A stretch of 22,209 nucleotides of DNA from Chloroflexota bacterium (GTDB lineage: Bacteria; Chloroflexota; UBA6077): contig JAJZRD010000035.1 of NCBI GenBank assembly GCA_021845945.1, positions 1 to 22,209 of the forward strand, given 5' to 3'. The notes beneath the pieces are model-generated. The model saw only the letters and a list, made by a program, of their open reading frames with translations. It was not told where the DNA came from and made no database searches. The position numbers were made by a program, and so were the translations under genes. This document shows, in pieces, positions 8,422-16,400 of this stretch; the first letter of the stretch is position 1, and each line of letters opens with the position of its first letter.

Positions 8422-8829
8422 CTACCGCGGCTCCTCCACCAGCTCTATCAGGACGCCATGGGAGGCGGCGGGGTGCACGAAGGCGGCCTTGGTGCCGCCG
8501 GCCCCCGGCCTCGGGGCCTGGTCGATCATCCTGACTCCAGCCGCCAGCAGCTCCTGCACGGCTCCCTCTACGTCCTCCACGCAGATCGCCAGGTGGTGTA
8601 TCCCCTCCCCTCGCTTCTCCAGGAACTTCGCCACGGTCGCGTCGGGTCGGGTGGGCTCCAGCAGCTCGATGGAGCTTTCGCCTACGGGCAGCATGGCTAC
8701 CTTGAGGCCGCCCTCTGGAAGCTCCTCGGTGTGCTCGACCTGGAGGCCCAGCACTCGATAGAAGGAGGCAGCGTCGGAGGAGTCCTGGACGGCCACCCCG
8801 ACGTGCTGGATTCTCTTGACCTTGATCAT
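8422..8829 (-). CDS. mce: Methylmalonyl-CoA epimerase
   Basis: A cytoplasmic metalloenzyme of the vicinal oxygen chelate fold, 135 residues, the usual size. It interconverts (R)- and (S)-methylmalonyl-CoA, linking propionyl-CoA carboxylation (or decarboxylation) to B12-dependent methylmalonyl-CoA mutase. The two VOC repeats carry the expected metal-ligand positions: His9 in IQHVGVAV, Glu55 in SIELLEP, His79 in GIHHLA and Glu129 in VLIEL. The start is the ATG at 8829, with AGGGGGA seven bases upstream; the 30 in-frame residues before it are not family-like. Its usual neighbours, mutase and carboxyltransferase, are missing except for a carboxyltransferase tail at 8920-8970. The link to the adjacent cobalamin operon is functional, not necessarily transcriptional. 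Confidence 0.92.
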   Translation of the reverse strand: MIKVKRIQHVGVAVQDSSDAASFYRVLGLQVEHTEELPEGGLKVAMLPVGESSIELLEPTRPDATVAKFLEKRGEGIHHLAICVEDVEGAVQELLAAGVRMIDQAPRPGAGGTKAAFVHPAASHGVLIELVEEPR

Positions 8830-8919
8830 TGGTTTTCCCCCTGCTTGGTACCAATCAGGAAAGTAATAGCATAATTGGGGGCACCCCAAACCCCGCCAGG
8901 CGCTGCGCCCTGGACCCAC

Positions 8920-8970
8920 CTACAGCGGGATGTTGCCGTGCTTCTTGGGTGGGTTGCTGTCTCGCTTGTT
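8920..8970 (-). pseudogene. C-terminal remnant of acyl-CoA carboxylase carboxyltransferase (propionyl-CoA carboxylase beta / MmdA type)
   Basis: The minus strand reads NKRDSNPPKKHGNIPL followed by a TAG at 8920. PPKKHGNIPL is the near-invariant C-terminus of propionyl-CoA carboxylase beta and methylmalonyl-CoA decarboxylase alpha subunits, which are about 510-520 residues long. Upstream of the Asn codon the translation no longer resembles the family, so only about the last 16 codons remain. The fragment lies 90 bases before the epimerase start, on the same strand, matching a former carboxyltransferase-epimerase operon. The match is by recognition of the motif; no alignment was run. Confidence 0.65.
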
Positions 8971-9241
8971 CCGCTCTCTCCCCTGCGCCGCAAGCGATAG
9001 TGAATGGGGCCGCCCTTGCCGGGCCCTGTGGACCGGCAACGACACAGCGGAGAGAAGGAAGCGACCAGGCGCGGTGAGAGGCTGCAATGCCCCCACCGCC
9101 GAGCGAGGCGACGCTGCCTCTGCCCACCGTGAACGCATCCTACGATGCTAGGTAGGCAGAATCAAGGAGTAAGCGTGTTGCAGTTACGTATCAGATTACA
9201 GTACGACACCAAATGCTTCGTTCCGCAATTCCGCAGCGTAG

Positions 9242-9261
9242 GGCGGGGTTCATCCCCCGCC
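9242..9261. repeat. GC-rich inverted repeat after the cobalamin operon
   Basis: GGCGGGG and CCCCGCC form a 7-bp perfect stem around a six-base loop, 45 bases after the cbiH stop. It resembles the short palindromic intergenic repeats seen in many genomes and may also mark the 3' end of the operon transcript. No T-run follows on the minus strand. Confidence 0.45.
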
Positions 9262-9305
9262 GCCAGTCCGCACATCAGGCACCGGGCGGCTAAATGTGAA
9301 TCATG

Positions 9306-10124
9306 TTAAGCACTGTAGGGCTTCGGGGAATTGCCCTGGACCGTCCCCTGGATGGAGGCCAGGTCGTACTTTCCACCGTATCCTCGGGGTGTGACCATAA
9401 GCCCCTCGAAAGAAAAGGTGGAGGAGTTCCCGACGATGACTATGGTCAACATGTCCACCTCCTGCTCCGGCAGCTGCTGCAGGTCGGTGACGATCGCCCG
9501 CTGTTCCTCCCGGTAGGCGCATCGGACCACGCCGACCGGGGTCTCGGGGGCGCGATGCCGGCCGAGGATCTCGCAGGCTTCGGCCAGCTCCCTCACTCGC
9601 CGGTTGCTCCTTGGGTTGTATAGGCCGATGACGAAATCCGCCTCAGCCGCCAGCTCTATGCGTCGGGCAATTACCTCCCAGGGAGTCAGCAGGTCGCTCA
9701 GACTGATGGCCGCGAAATCGTGCATTAGGGGTGCACCCAGCAGGGAGGCCGCCGCGTTCAGCGCCGCGATCCCGGGTATCACCTCCACCTCGATGCCCTC
9801 GTCACGCTGCCAGCCCTGCTCCCTGAGCAGCTCGTAGATCAACCCTGCCATGCCGTAGACACCTGGATCCCCGCTGGAGATAACCGAGACGACCTTCCCG
9901 GAGGACGCAGCCTCGATCGCCACCCTGGCGCGGGCCACCTCCTGCATCATCCCGCTGGCCAGCACCTCCTTACCGGCCAGCAGCGCGGGGATCAACTTGA
10001 GATAGGTGCGATAGCCCGCGACGGCCTGGCTGCTCTCGAGGGCTGCGCGTGCCTGGGGCGTCAGCAGATCGTTGGATCCCGGGCCCAGCCCGATCACGTA
10101 TAGCTTCCCCTGTCTGGCCGGCAT
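9306..10124 (-). CDS. cbiH: Precorrin-3B / cobalt-factor III C17-methyltransferase
   Basis: A SAM-dependent methyltransferase of 272 residues that methylates C17 and drives ring contraction of the corrin macrocycle in the cytoplasm. It has the tetrapyrrole methylase fold: GLGPGSNDLLTP at 12-23 near the N-terminus and SSGDPGVYGMAGL at 83-95 in the SAM pocket. The length is that of a single-domain CbiH/CobJ. The anaerobic name is chosen because CbiD, CbiG and a cobaltochelatase are in the same operon and no CobG-like monooxygenase is present. The ATG at 10124 directly abuts the cbiG stop (TAGATG) and is preceded by GGAGGAGA. It is the last gene of the operon. Confidence 0.93.
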   Translation of the reverse strand: MPARQGKLYVIGLGPGSNDLLTPQARAALESSQAVAGYRTYLKLIPALLAGKEVLASGMMQEVARARVAIEAASSGKVVSVISSGDPGVYGMAGLIYELLREQGWQRDEGIEVEVIPGIAALNAAASLLGAPLMHDFAAISLSDLLTPWEVIARRIELAAEADFVIGLYNPRSNRRVRELAEACEILGRHRAPETPVGVVRCAYREEQRAIVTDLQQLPEQEVDMLTIVIVGNSSTFSFEGLMVTPRGYGGKYDLASIQGTVQGNSPKPYSA

Positions 10125-11225
10125 CTACGTCTCCTCCGCGGCCGCAAATGCCTTGCGAGCTACGGCCACCGTCACGTTCTTCGTTTTCGCCTTCGGCACG
10201 AGCAGCGAGGCAGCTCCGCTGGCCAGGAGCGCGGCGGATTCGCACACGCTCGGGGTGCCGACCCATCGCTCCACCACGGCTGACGGGCTGGGGATCGCAA
10301 CGGCCGATCTCAACTCCTCGGCGGAGTAGTAGTGGATCGGCAATCGGAGCCTTTCGGCGTATGCCCGCAGCCCTACCTCATCTCTCTTCAGCTCCACGGT
10401 CGCCAGTGCGGAGAGACTGCGTGCCGCGAGCCCATGCCCCCGCAACACCGTCTCCACCGCGTCGGCGATCTCCTCGACGCTCGTGCCCCGATTGCAGCCG
10501 ACCCCCACCACGAGGCTGCGAGGTCGGTAGACCACGGCCGGAAATGGCGGCACCTGCCGGCCCTCGAGCAGTCTATCGGTGATGATCAGGGCGGCGTGGC
10601 AGCCGCTGCGCAGCAATCGCCCCCAGCTTTCACAGCGGATCAGGTTGTTCGGCAGCGGGGTCCCGGCAGGCCACCAGTCGGGCTCACCAGCATCCTGAAA
10701 CAGGCCGACGGGATCGCCGTTGACCACCGCGGCGCTCACTCGGGTTACCTGCTCGACGCTCTCGAGCTCCCATCCGAACTCCCGACCCAGGAGGTCCACG
10801 GCCGGCGTGCCCAAAGTCTCCGAGCCGGTGGTGACCACTGCTTCGGCGCCCAGCAGCCCGGCCACGGTCTCGGCCAGGGCGTTGGCTCCGCCGAGGTGGC
10901 CAGAGAGGAGGCTGACGGCGAAACGGCCGGCATCGTCCACCACGACGACTGCGGGGTCGGTGTGCTTGTCGTTCACCAACGGCGCGATCAACCGGACCGC
11001 CATGCCGGCCGACCCGAAGATCACCAGAGAGCGGTATTGGGAGAACAGGTGCCCAACCAGCGCTTTGGCAGGGCACCGCCACGGGCGGACGCCGTCTCTC
11101 TCGGCCTCCACGAAACGCTCCGGCAGGAAAGCCTCGGAACCCGGGAGCGAAGCCTGGAGCCGGAGCGCCAGTCTGCTGCCGGGCCGGCTCACGGCGATGA
11201 GAGCGGTCCCATCTCGCACCTCCAT
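10125..11225 (-). CDS. cbiG: Cobalt-precorrin-5A hydrolase
   Basis: CbiG opens the delta-lactone of cobalt-precorrin-5A and releases the C20 fragment as acetaldehyde. This step exists only in the anaerobic route. The protein has 366 residues, the normal size. An N-terminal domain carries DPAVVVVDDAGRFAVS at about 90-105 and SGHLGGANALA at about 108-118. A variable middle follows, then the C-terminal CbiG/CobE-like domain with VVGVGCNRGTS at 239-249. The start is the ATG at 11225, five bases after the cbiF stop, with the ribosome binding site overlapping the end of cbiF, so translational coupling is likely. Confidence 0.92.
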   Translation of the reverse strand: MEVRDGTALIAVSRPGSRLALRLQASLPGSEAFLPERFVEAERDGVRPWRCPAKALVGHLFSQYRSLVIFGSAGMAVRLIAPLVNDKHTDPAVVVVDDAGRFAVSLLSGHLGGANALAETVAGLLGAEAVVTTGSETLGTPAVDLLGREFGWELESVEQVTRVSAAVVNGDPVGLFQDAGEPDWWPAGTPLPNNLIRCESWGRLLRSGCHAALIITDRLLEGRQVPPFPAVVYRPRSLVVGVGCNRGTSVEEIADAVETVLRGHGLAARSLSALATVELKRDEVGLRAYAERLRLPIHYYSAEELRSAVAIPSPSAVVERWVGTPSVCESAALLASGAASLLVPKAKTKNVTVAVARKAFAAAEET

Positions 11226-11230
11226 GAGCC

Positions 11231-12022
11231 TCAGATCTCTCCCATCGAAGCGGCACGGTAGCCGTGGCTGAAAGAGGGGTCGTAGAGAAGAGAGGTGGGT
11301 GAGACGGCCCCACCGTCGACGGGCTTCAGCCCCTCACCTACCAGGATCAGCGCCTGGCGGCTGATGCCGCTGGTCCGAAGCTCGTCTGCGATGCCGGACA
11401 GCGTCCCTCGGACTATTCGTTCGTCCGGCCAAGTCGCGCGGTACACCACGGCCACGGGAGTCTCCGGCGCATAACCGCCCTGGAGCAGTTCTTCCACCAC
11501 CCTCTCCACCATGCCTGCGCTCAGGTAGATGGCCATCGTGGCACGGTGGCGGGCCAGCTCCGACAGCCTCTGCCCATCCGGCACCGGCGTCCTGTCCTCG
11601 GCCCTGCAGAGGATTACCGCCTGGCTGACTTCGGGCACCGTCAACTCCACCTGTAGCGCAGCGGCGGCTGCGAGAACGGAACTCACCCCGGGGATGACCG
11701 CGTAGATCACTCCGGCAGCAGCCAGGGCAGCCATCTGCTCCCGGATCGCACCGTAGATGCTGGGATCCCCGCTGTGCACCCTGGCCACGATCTCTCCCGC
11801 GCCTGCCGCCTCGATCATTCGGCTCACCATCTCGTTCAGGGACATGCCGGAGCTACCCAACAGCCGAGTCCCAGGCTTGGCCAGCGCCGCGATCTCCGGG
11901 TTGACCAGAGAATCGGCGTAGATGATGAGATCGGCTTGCCTGATAAGTCGCTCGGCTCTGACGGTAAGCAGATCCAGGGCGCCGGGCCCCGCCCCGATGA
12001 AGTAGACTGATGCCTCCTGCAT
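11231..12022 (-). CDS. cbiF: Cobalt-precorrin-4 C11-methyltransferase
   Basis: A cytoplasmic SAM-dependent methyltransferase of 263 residues acting on C11 of the corrin precursor. It shows the tetrapyrrole methylase signatures GAGPGALDLLTVRA at 10-23 and RVHSGDPSIYGA at 81-92, plus YADSLVNPEI at about 35-44, which is characteristic of the CbiF/CobM branch. The start is the ATG at 12022 with GAGGG upstream; the previous gene ends 13 bases before. It acts on the product of CbiH and supplies the substrate of CbiG, both encoded directly downstream. Confidence 0.93.
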   Translation of the reverse strand: MQEASVYFIGAGPGALDLLTVRAERLIRQADLIIYADSLVNPEIAALAKPGTRLLGSSGMSLNEMVSRMIEAAGAGEIVARVHSGDPSIYGAIREQMAALAAAGVIYAVIPGVSSVLAAAAALQVELTVPEVSQAVILCRAEDRTPVPDGQRLSELARHRATMAIYLSAGMVERVVEELLQGGYAPETPVAVVYRATWPDERIVRGTLSGIADELRTSGISRQALILVGEGLKPVDGGAVSPTSLLYDPSFSHGYRAASMGEI

Positions 12023-12035
12023 GACGTTACCCTCG

Positions 12036-12764
12036 CTACTTCTTCACGATGAGGAGGGAGAGGTAGTCCAACTCTCTCCCTCGGAGACTCCTCACGTCCC
12101 TCACGATCTCCTGGTCGGGAGCGCCGCACCGCTTGACGTACAGGGCGCGGTGGGCGAGATCCATCTGCTCCAGAACGTCCAGGACTCGGTCGAACACGCG
12201 ATTGACCTTGAGCAGCACCACGGTGTCGAATTGCGCGATCACCCGAGCCAGCTGCTCGTCCTCGTAGGTGGCCGGAAGCACGGCCAGTCGCTCGGCGCCG
12301 TCCACCAGAGGCAGACCGGCCGCGGCTGCCGACCCATTGATCGAGGAGATCCCGGGTATCACCTCTACCGGTATCTCCAGATGCAACTCGCGGATCAGCG
12401 CGTAAAGGTGCATGAAGGTGCTGTAGATGAACGGGTCCCCCTCGGTCACGAAGGCCACGTCCCGTCCCTCCCGTAGGGGGACAAGTATCCGCTCCAGCGC
12501 CACACTCCAGTGGTGCTCCAGCACGGATCTATCCTTCGTCATCGGGAAGACCAGTTCCAACAGCTGTTGGCGCTCGGGGTTCAGGATGTGAGAGATGAGG
12601 CCTCGGACGTAGCTGTCTCCGTCCTCCCTGCCCTTCGGGACGCACAGCACCGGAGCCTGCTGAAGGACTCGATGGGCCTTCATCGTGATCAGCTCGGGAT
12701 CGCCGGGGCCGACGCCAACACCATACAGGGTGCCTGGCCGCGCTGTTTCTTGGGCCGTCAACAA
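12036..12764 (-). CDS. cbiL: Precorrin-2 / cobalt-factor II C20-methyltransferase
   Basis: The first ring methyltransferase of the pathway after cobalt insertion, adding a methyl at C20. Motifs are TLYGVGVGPGDPELIT near the N-terminus and TEGDPFIYSTF at 107-117. Two starts are possible. The GTG at 12833 lies seven bases after the cbiET stop but has only a poor ribosome binding site, and it adds 23 residues not seen in typical CbiL proteins. The TTG at 12764 follows a strong GGAGGT by seven bases and gives 242 residues, close to the family size, so I chose it. Methylation at C20 is later undone by CbiG, which is in the same operon. Confidence 0.9.
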   Translation of the reverse strand: MLTAQETARPGTLYGVGVGPGDPELITMKAHRVLQQAPVLCVPKGREDGDSYVRGLISHILNPERQQLLELVFPMTKDRSVLEHHWSVALERILVPLREGRDVAFVTEGDPFIYSTFMHLYALIRELHLEIPVEVIPGISSINGSAAAAGLPLVDGAERLAVLPATYEDEQLARVIAQFDTVVLLKVNRVFDRVLDVLEQMDLAHRALYVKRCGAPDQEIVRDVRSLRGRELDYLSLLIVKK

Positions 12765-12840
12765 GTCTGGACCTCCAAACTGGGCGATTTCCGGAGAGTA
12801 TGGATCGAACGTTGGCAGCCTGGTGTCGTTCACCCCGGCC

Positions 12841-14076
12841 CTAGGACGGATTGGGCCGTCCCGTAACCAGGAAGACGGGGTTCAGGGCCGACAGGTGAGT
12901 CAGACCGGCAAGATCCTTGCTGCGGGAAGCCTGCATCAGCGTGACCTCGACGGTGAAGCCCTGCTCGCGAAGTGTGGCGGCAGAGCCGCTCATCGTCTCG
13001 ATGGAGGCGGCGCCAACCACTACCCGGCCGTCTCGACGAAGCCGCCGGCCGGCCGTTTCCAGGATCTCCGCGATGCGACCGCCGTGCCCCCCGACGAACA
13101 CGGCGTCGGGGTCGGGAAGACGGTCCAAAGCTTCCGGCGCCGACCCAGGGACCACGACGACGTTGAAAGCGTCGAACTTGGCCACGTTGCTCCGGATCAG
13201 CTCCACCGACTCGGGATCACGTTCGATGGCGTAGACCTCCCCCCGCCTCGCCAGCGAAGCCGCCTCGATCGCCACCGATCCCGAGCCCGCCCCAACGTCC
13301 CAGACTACACTGCTTTCCTCCAGCCCGAGTAACGCGAGTGCGACCATGCGCACCTCGAGTTTGGTGATGAGCCCACGCAGGGGGCGGCGCTGGTCGAACT
13401 GGTCGTCCGGGATCCCATGGCGCCACCTCATCGACGCGGCCTCACGACGTAGCTCGGTCCGGATCAATACGAGCACGCCGAGCGGAGAGGGGTGAGCATC
13501 AACCAGCTCGTCCAGGGCAGCCTCTCGTATTCTCTCCTCGGGGCCCCCGAGGTTCTCACACAGGTATGCCCGGTAGCCGCTCAGCCCCGCGTCCAAGAGT
13601 GACCTGGCGATCCTGGCGGGGCTGTTCGTCTCGTCGGTGAGGATCGCCACCTTCTTGCTTCGACTTACGGCTTGGACGAGTCCTTCTGCCGGCCTACCGT
13701 GGACGCTGATGAAGGTTGCGTCTTCCCAGCTCTCCTTGATGCGGGCAAAGGCCAGCTGAACCGAGCTGACGTGCGGGAGGATCTCCACCCGTTCCTTGCC
13801 GAGCTGCCTCACAAGCAGCTTGCCGATCCCGAAGAAACCCGGGTCTCCCGAGGCTAAGACCACCACACGGCGCAGGTCCAGGCTCGCCTCTATCAGCCCA
13901 AGAGCCTCTTTGGTGCCGGGGTTCATCGCACGCCGCTCGGCGTGTCCCACCGGCACCAAGGAGAGCAGTCTATCGGTTCCTATCAGCAACTCTGCTTCCT
14001 CGATAGCCCTCCGGGCAGCAGGAGCGAGCCCTGGGGGGCCGTCCTCACCCATCCCCACGACCTGTAGCCTATGCAT
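12841..14076 (-). CDS. cbiET: Fused CbiE-CbiT: cobalt-precorrin-6B/7 C5,C15-methyltransferase (decarboxylating)
   Basis: A bifunctional 411-residue enzyme like CobL. The N-terminal CbiE half (about 1-205) is a tetrapyrrole methylase with VVGMGEDG at 6-13 and LASGDPGFFGIG at 74-85; it methylates C5. The C-terminal CbiT half (about 220-405) is a Rossmann methyltransferase with VWDVGAGSGSVAIEAA at 258-273; it methylates C15 and removes the C12 acetate carboxyl. The ATG at 14076 overlaps the stop of the preceding gene by eight bases, indicating coupled translation. The fusion occurs in both aerobic and anaerobic producers, so it does not itself define the pathway. Confidence 0.93.
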   Translation of the reverse strand: MHRLQVVGMGEDGPPGLAPAARRAIEEAELLIGTDRLLSLVPVGHAERRAMNPGTKEALGLIEASLDLRRVVVLASGDPGFFGIGKLLVRQLGKERVEILPHVSSVQLAFARIKESWEDATFISVHGRPAEGLVQAVSRSKKVAILTDETNSPARIARSLLDAGLSGYRAYLCENLGGPEERIREAALDELVDAHPSPLGVLVLIRTELRREAASMRWRHGIPDDQFDQRRPLRGLITKLEVRMVALALLGLEESSVVWDVGAGSGSVAIEAASLARRGEVYAIERDPESVELIRSNVAKFDAFNVVVVPGSAPEALDRLPDPDAVFVGGHGGRIAEILETAGRRLRRDGRVVVGAASIETMSGSAATLREQGFTVEVTLMQASRSKDLAGLTHLSALNPVFLVTGRPNPS

Positions 14077-15580
14077 CGGCGCTACTTCTTCCCAGGAGAC
14101 TGCCGTCGAAGTCCGTTAGCAGGCATTCCACCGCCATCTTTCCATCGACGTACTTGCTGCACTGTTGGACTGCCCGGTCGCAGAGCACGTTAAACAGCCA
14201 GTTCACCCCGTGCATCTGGAGAATCTCGGCCCAATGCCTCGCCGTGTTCGCCTGAGAGATCTGGTCGACCACGTCCGGCGAGACACCGCTCTCGGCGGCC
14301 AATTGGGACAGGTAGGATTGGTCGATCGAGGACTTGCTGACGTGGGTCTGGAAGTGCCCTGCCGCGAGCTTGGAGAGTTTGCCGATCATGAGAAACAGGG
14401 TGGCCTTCGGGATCTCGCGGCGGACGGCTTGCTTCAGGGCAAAACCCATGAAGTCACCAACCTGGATGAAGGATTCCTCCGGCAGGCCGAGCAGCGCCTG
14501 TGCGAACCGTTCGGTGCGCCGGCCGGTGGTAAGCACCACCTGGCGACATCCGACGGCTACGGCAACGCCCAGTGCCTGCGCGACGACCGCCGTGTAGGCC
14601 GCTGCCGAGAAGGGCTGCACGATGCCGCTGGTTCCCAGAATGGAGATGCCGCCCACGATGCCGAGCCGGTGGTTCAGGGTTTTCCGCGCGTAGGCCTCTC
14701 CGGCGGGGACCGTCACTTCTACTTCCACACCTCGGCCGTCCAGCTTCGGCCCGAGGGCCTCGGCCACAGCCGTCTCGATCATCCGGCGGGGCACGGGGTT
14801 GATGGCCGCGGACCCGACCGGCAGCTCTAACCCGGGCTTGGTGACTACTCCCACCCCTTCGCCACCCTTGATGGCGATGCCCGGGCTCTCGCTCCATCCC
14901 ACGGAGACGCAGATCTCGGCTCCGTTTGTGACGTCGGGGTCGTCGCCTGCGTCCTTGATCACCGAGCAACGGACCGAATTCGGTCCGATCTCGCACCGCC
15001 CGACCGGCAAGGTCACCCGCTGTCCCGTGGGCAGGGGAACGTCGATCCGGATCGCGCGCTTCCGGGTAAGCAGGACGTGGGCTGCGGCCTTCGCGGCCGC
15101 GGCGGCGCACGCGCCGGTAGTATATCCTGTCCGAAGTGGCCTGTCCGGGGGAGGCGGATCGGTTTCCTCGGCCTCGGTTTCCTCGTCGCTCTTGCCACCC
15201 TCCACGATGCCCGTCCGGCAGTCTTCTATGCGATCCAGGACGATGTCCACAAGTCTCGGGTGGTGGGCGAAGGGCTTGCCGAAGGCAAAATGGACGTTGG
15301 GGTGCATGGCCTTGAGCAGCTCGATGGTCTCGGGGAGATCGTCCTGCATGTGCAACCCGACGTGCAGGAAATAGGGGATCAGCAAGACCGTTTCGGCGCC
15401 CTGGAGGACGCAACTCTTGGCAGCTTCCTCGATAGTGGGGAAGTTCCGCTGCATGAAGCCGACTTCGACGATCTTGTACCGGCTGCGCTCTCGGAGAGCT
15501 TCCGCAACCTCGAACAGGCCATCGTTCGCCTTATCTCCACGGCTGCCGTGAGCCAGAAGCACCACACCAACTTGCGTCAT
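14069..15580 (-). CDS. cbiD: CbiX-CbiD fusion: sirohydrochlorin cobaltochelatase plus cobalt-precorrin-5B C1-methyltransferase
   Basis: A 503-residue protein made of two pathway enzymes. Residues 1 to about 125 are a short CbiX-type chelatase: LLAHGSRGDKAND with His11, and PYFLHVGLHMQDDLPE with His73 and His77, the expected metal-handling histidines. It would insert Co2+ into sirohydrochlorin. Residues from about 149 are CbiD (RTGYTTGACAAAAAKAA at 150-166), which methylates C1. An acidic and proline-rich linker joins them at about 126-148. The reading frame is continuous, and I see no internal start or frameshift evidence. The ATG at 15580 has AGGAGGAGG upstream and lies four bases after the cbiO stop. 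CbiD and early chelation together identify the anaerobic route. Confidence 0.92.
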   Translation of the reverse strand: MTQVGVVLLAHGSRGDKANDGLFEVAEALRERSRYKIVEVGFMQRNFPTIEEAAKSCVLQGAETVLLIPYFLHVGLHMQDDLPETIELLKAMHPNVHFAFGKPFAHHPRLVDIVLDRIEDCRTGIVEGGKSDEETEAEETDPPPPDRPLRTGYTTGACAAAAAKAAAHVLLTRKRAIRIDVPLPTGQRVTLPVGRCEIGPNSVRCSVIKDAGDDPDVTNGAEICVSVGWSESPGIAIKGGEGVGVVTKPGLELPVGSAAINPVPRRMIETAVAEALGPKLDGRGVEVEVTVPAGEAYARKTLNHRLGIVGGISILGTSGIVQPFSAAAYTAVVAQALGVAVAVGCRQVVLTTGRRTERFAQALLGLPEESFIQVGDFMGFALKQAVRREIPKATLFLMIGKLSKLAAGHFQTHVSKSSIDQSYLSQLAAESGVSPDVVDQISQANTARHWAEILQMHGVNWLFNVLCDRAVQQCSKYVDGKMAVECLLTDFDGSLLGRSSADA

Positions 15581-15584
15581 GTTG

Positions 15585-16400
15585 TCAGCCTCCTCCTGCT
15601 AGGCGGGCAACAGCCTCCTGCTCTCCACGCGTCCGAGTGGCGCCCTCCCCGGCGATTGCTTCCGATTGCCAGGGATCCGGAGGGCAGATCAGGCCGACCA
15701 GGTCGGAATCACCGAACACTCTCTCTGGGGAATCCGCTGCCACCACACGTCCATCGTTCATGACGACCACGACATCTGCCCAGTTGCGCGCGACCGCCAG
15801 GTCGTGGGTGGACATCAACACCGTCTTGCCACGGTCCACCAACCGTTGGAGCACGACGAGGACTTGGCTTCGCATCCAGGGGTCCAGGCTGCCCAACACC
15901 TCGTCGACCACCAGCAGCTGCGGGTCCATGGCGAGGACACCCGCCAGGGCTACCCGCGTTTTCTGTCCGTTGCTCAGGGCATGAACCGGACGCTCCAGGA
16001 GGTCGACGATGTCGCAGGTCTCGGCGGCTGCCAGGACCCTGCCCCGCACGTCCTGCTCGCTCAGCCCCAGATTGAGCGGGCCGAAGCTGATGTCCTGGGC
16101 CACACTGGCGCTGAAAAGCTGGTCCTCGGCACTTTGAAACACCATCCCCACTCGACGCCGCAGTTCCAGGAGTGAGCGTCGGTCGTAAGACAGCTCTCGA
16201 CCGTCCAGCCGCACCGCGCCGGCTTTGGGCCTCAGGATCCCGTTGCAGTGCAGGAAGAGCGTCGACTTGCCGCAGCCATTGCGCCCAACCACGACCAGCT
16301 TGCAACCGGCCGGTATGGCCAGCGATGCCCCCTTCAAGGCAGGGGTGTCCTGTCCCGGATACTGATAGTGGAGGTTGTCCAGCTCCAGGATCGTTCTCAT
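15585..16400 (-). CDS. cbiO: Cobalt ECF transporter ATP-binding protein
   Basis: The ATPase that powers cobalt uptake through CbiMNQ at the inner face of the membrane; 271 residues. Motifs are Walker A GRNGCGKST at 39-47, Q-loop Gln89 in VGMVFQS, ABC signature at 142-146, Walker B LLVVDE at 162-167, D-loop SLD at 171-173 and the switch His199 in STHD. The signature reads LSNGQ rather than LSGGQ, and the usual proline after the Walker B Glu is replaced by Val (DEVLGSLD); both are tolerated variants in this group but worth noting. The ATG at 16400 overlaps the cbiQ stop by four bases (ATGA). Confidence 0.93.
   Translation of the reverse strand: MRTILELDNLHYQYPGQDTPALKGASLAIPAGCKLVVVGRNGCGKSTLFLHCNGILRPKAGAVRLDGRELSYDRRSLLELRRRVGMVFQSAEDQLFSASVAQDISFGPLNLGLSEQDVRGRVLAAAETCDIVDLLERPVHALSNGQKTRVALAGVLAMDPQLLVVDEVLGSLDPWMRSQVLVVLQRLVDRGKTVLMSTHDLAVARNWADVVVVMNDGRVVAADSPERVFGDSDLVGLICPPDPWQSEAIAGEGATRTRGEQEAVARLAGGG

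Larger units (their letters stand above)
8830..9305. other. 476-bp gap at a probable rearrangement junction
   Basis: The gap separates the epimerase gene from the end of the cobalamin operon. It contains the last codons of a carboxyltransferase gene (8920-8970) and a GC-rich inverted repeat (9242-9261). The rest has no credible gene. The short frames around 8930-9150 on both strands overlap each other and look like chance openings. The segment about 9150-9235 is noticeably AT-richer than its surroundings. Confidence 0.5.

Noticed and set aside
8930..9151. Short genes on both strands of the gap before cbiH.
   Set aside because: The frames overlap one another, lack ribosome binding sites and show no protein-like composition. 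Only the carboxyltransferase tail is recognisable.
10332..11261. A long plus-strand frame across cbiG.
   Set aside because: It is opposite a full-length CbiG with conserved motifs and good operon spacing; it has no recognisable domain and is a shadow.
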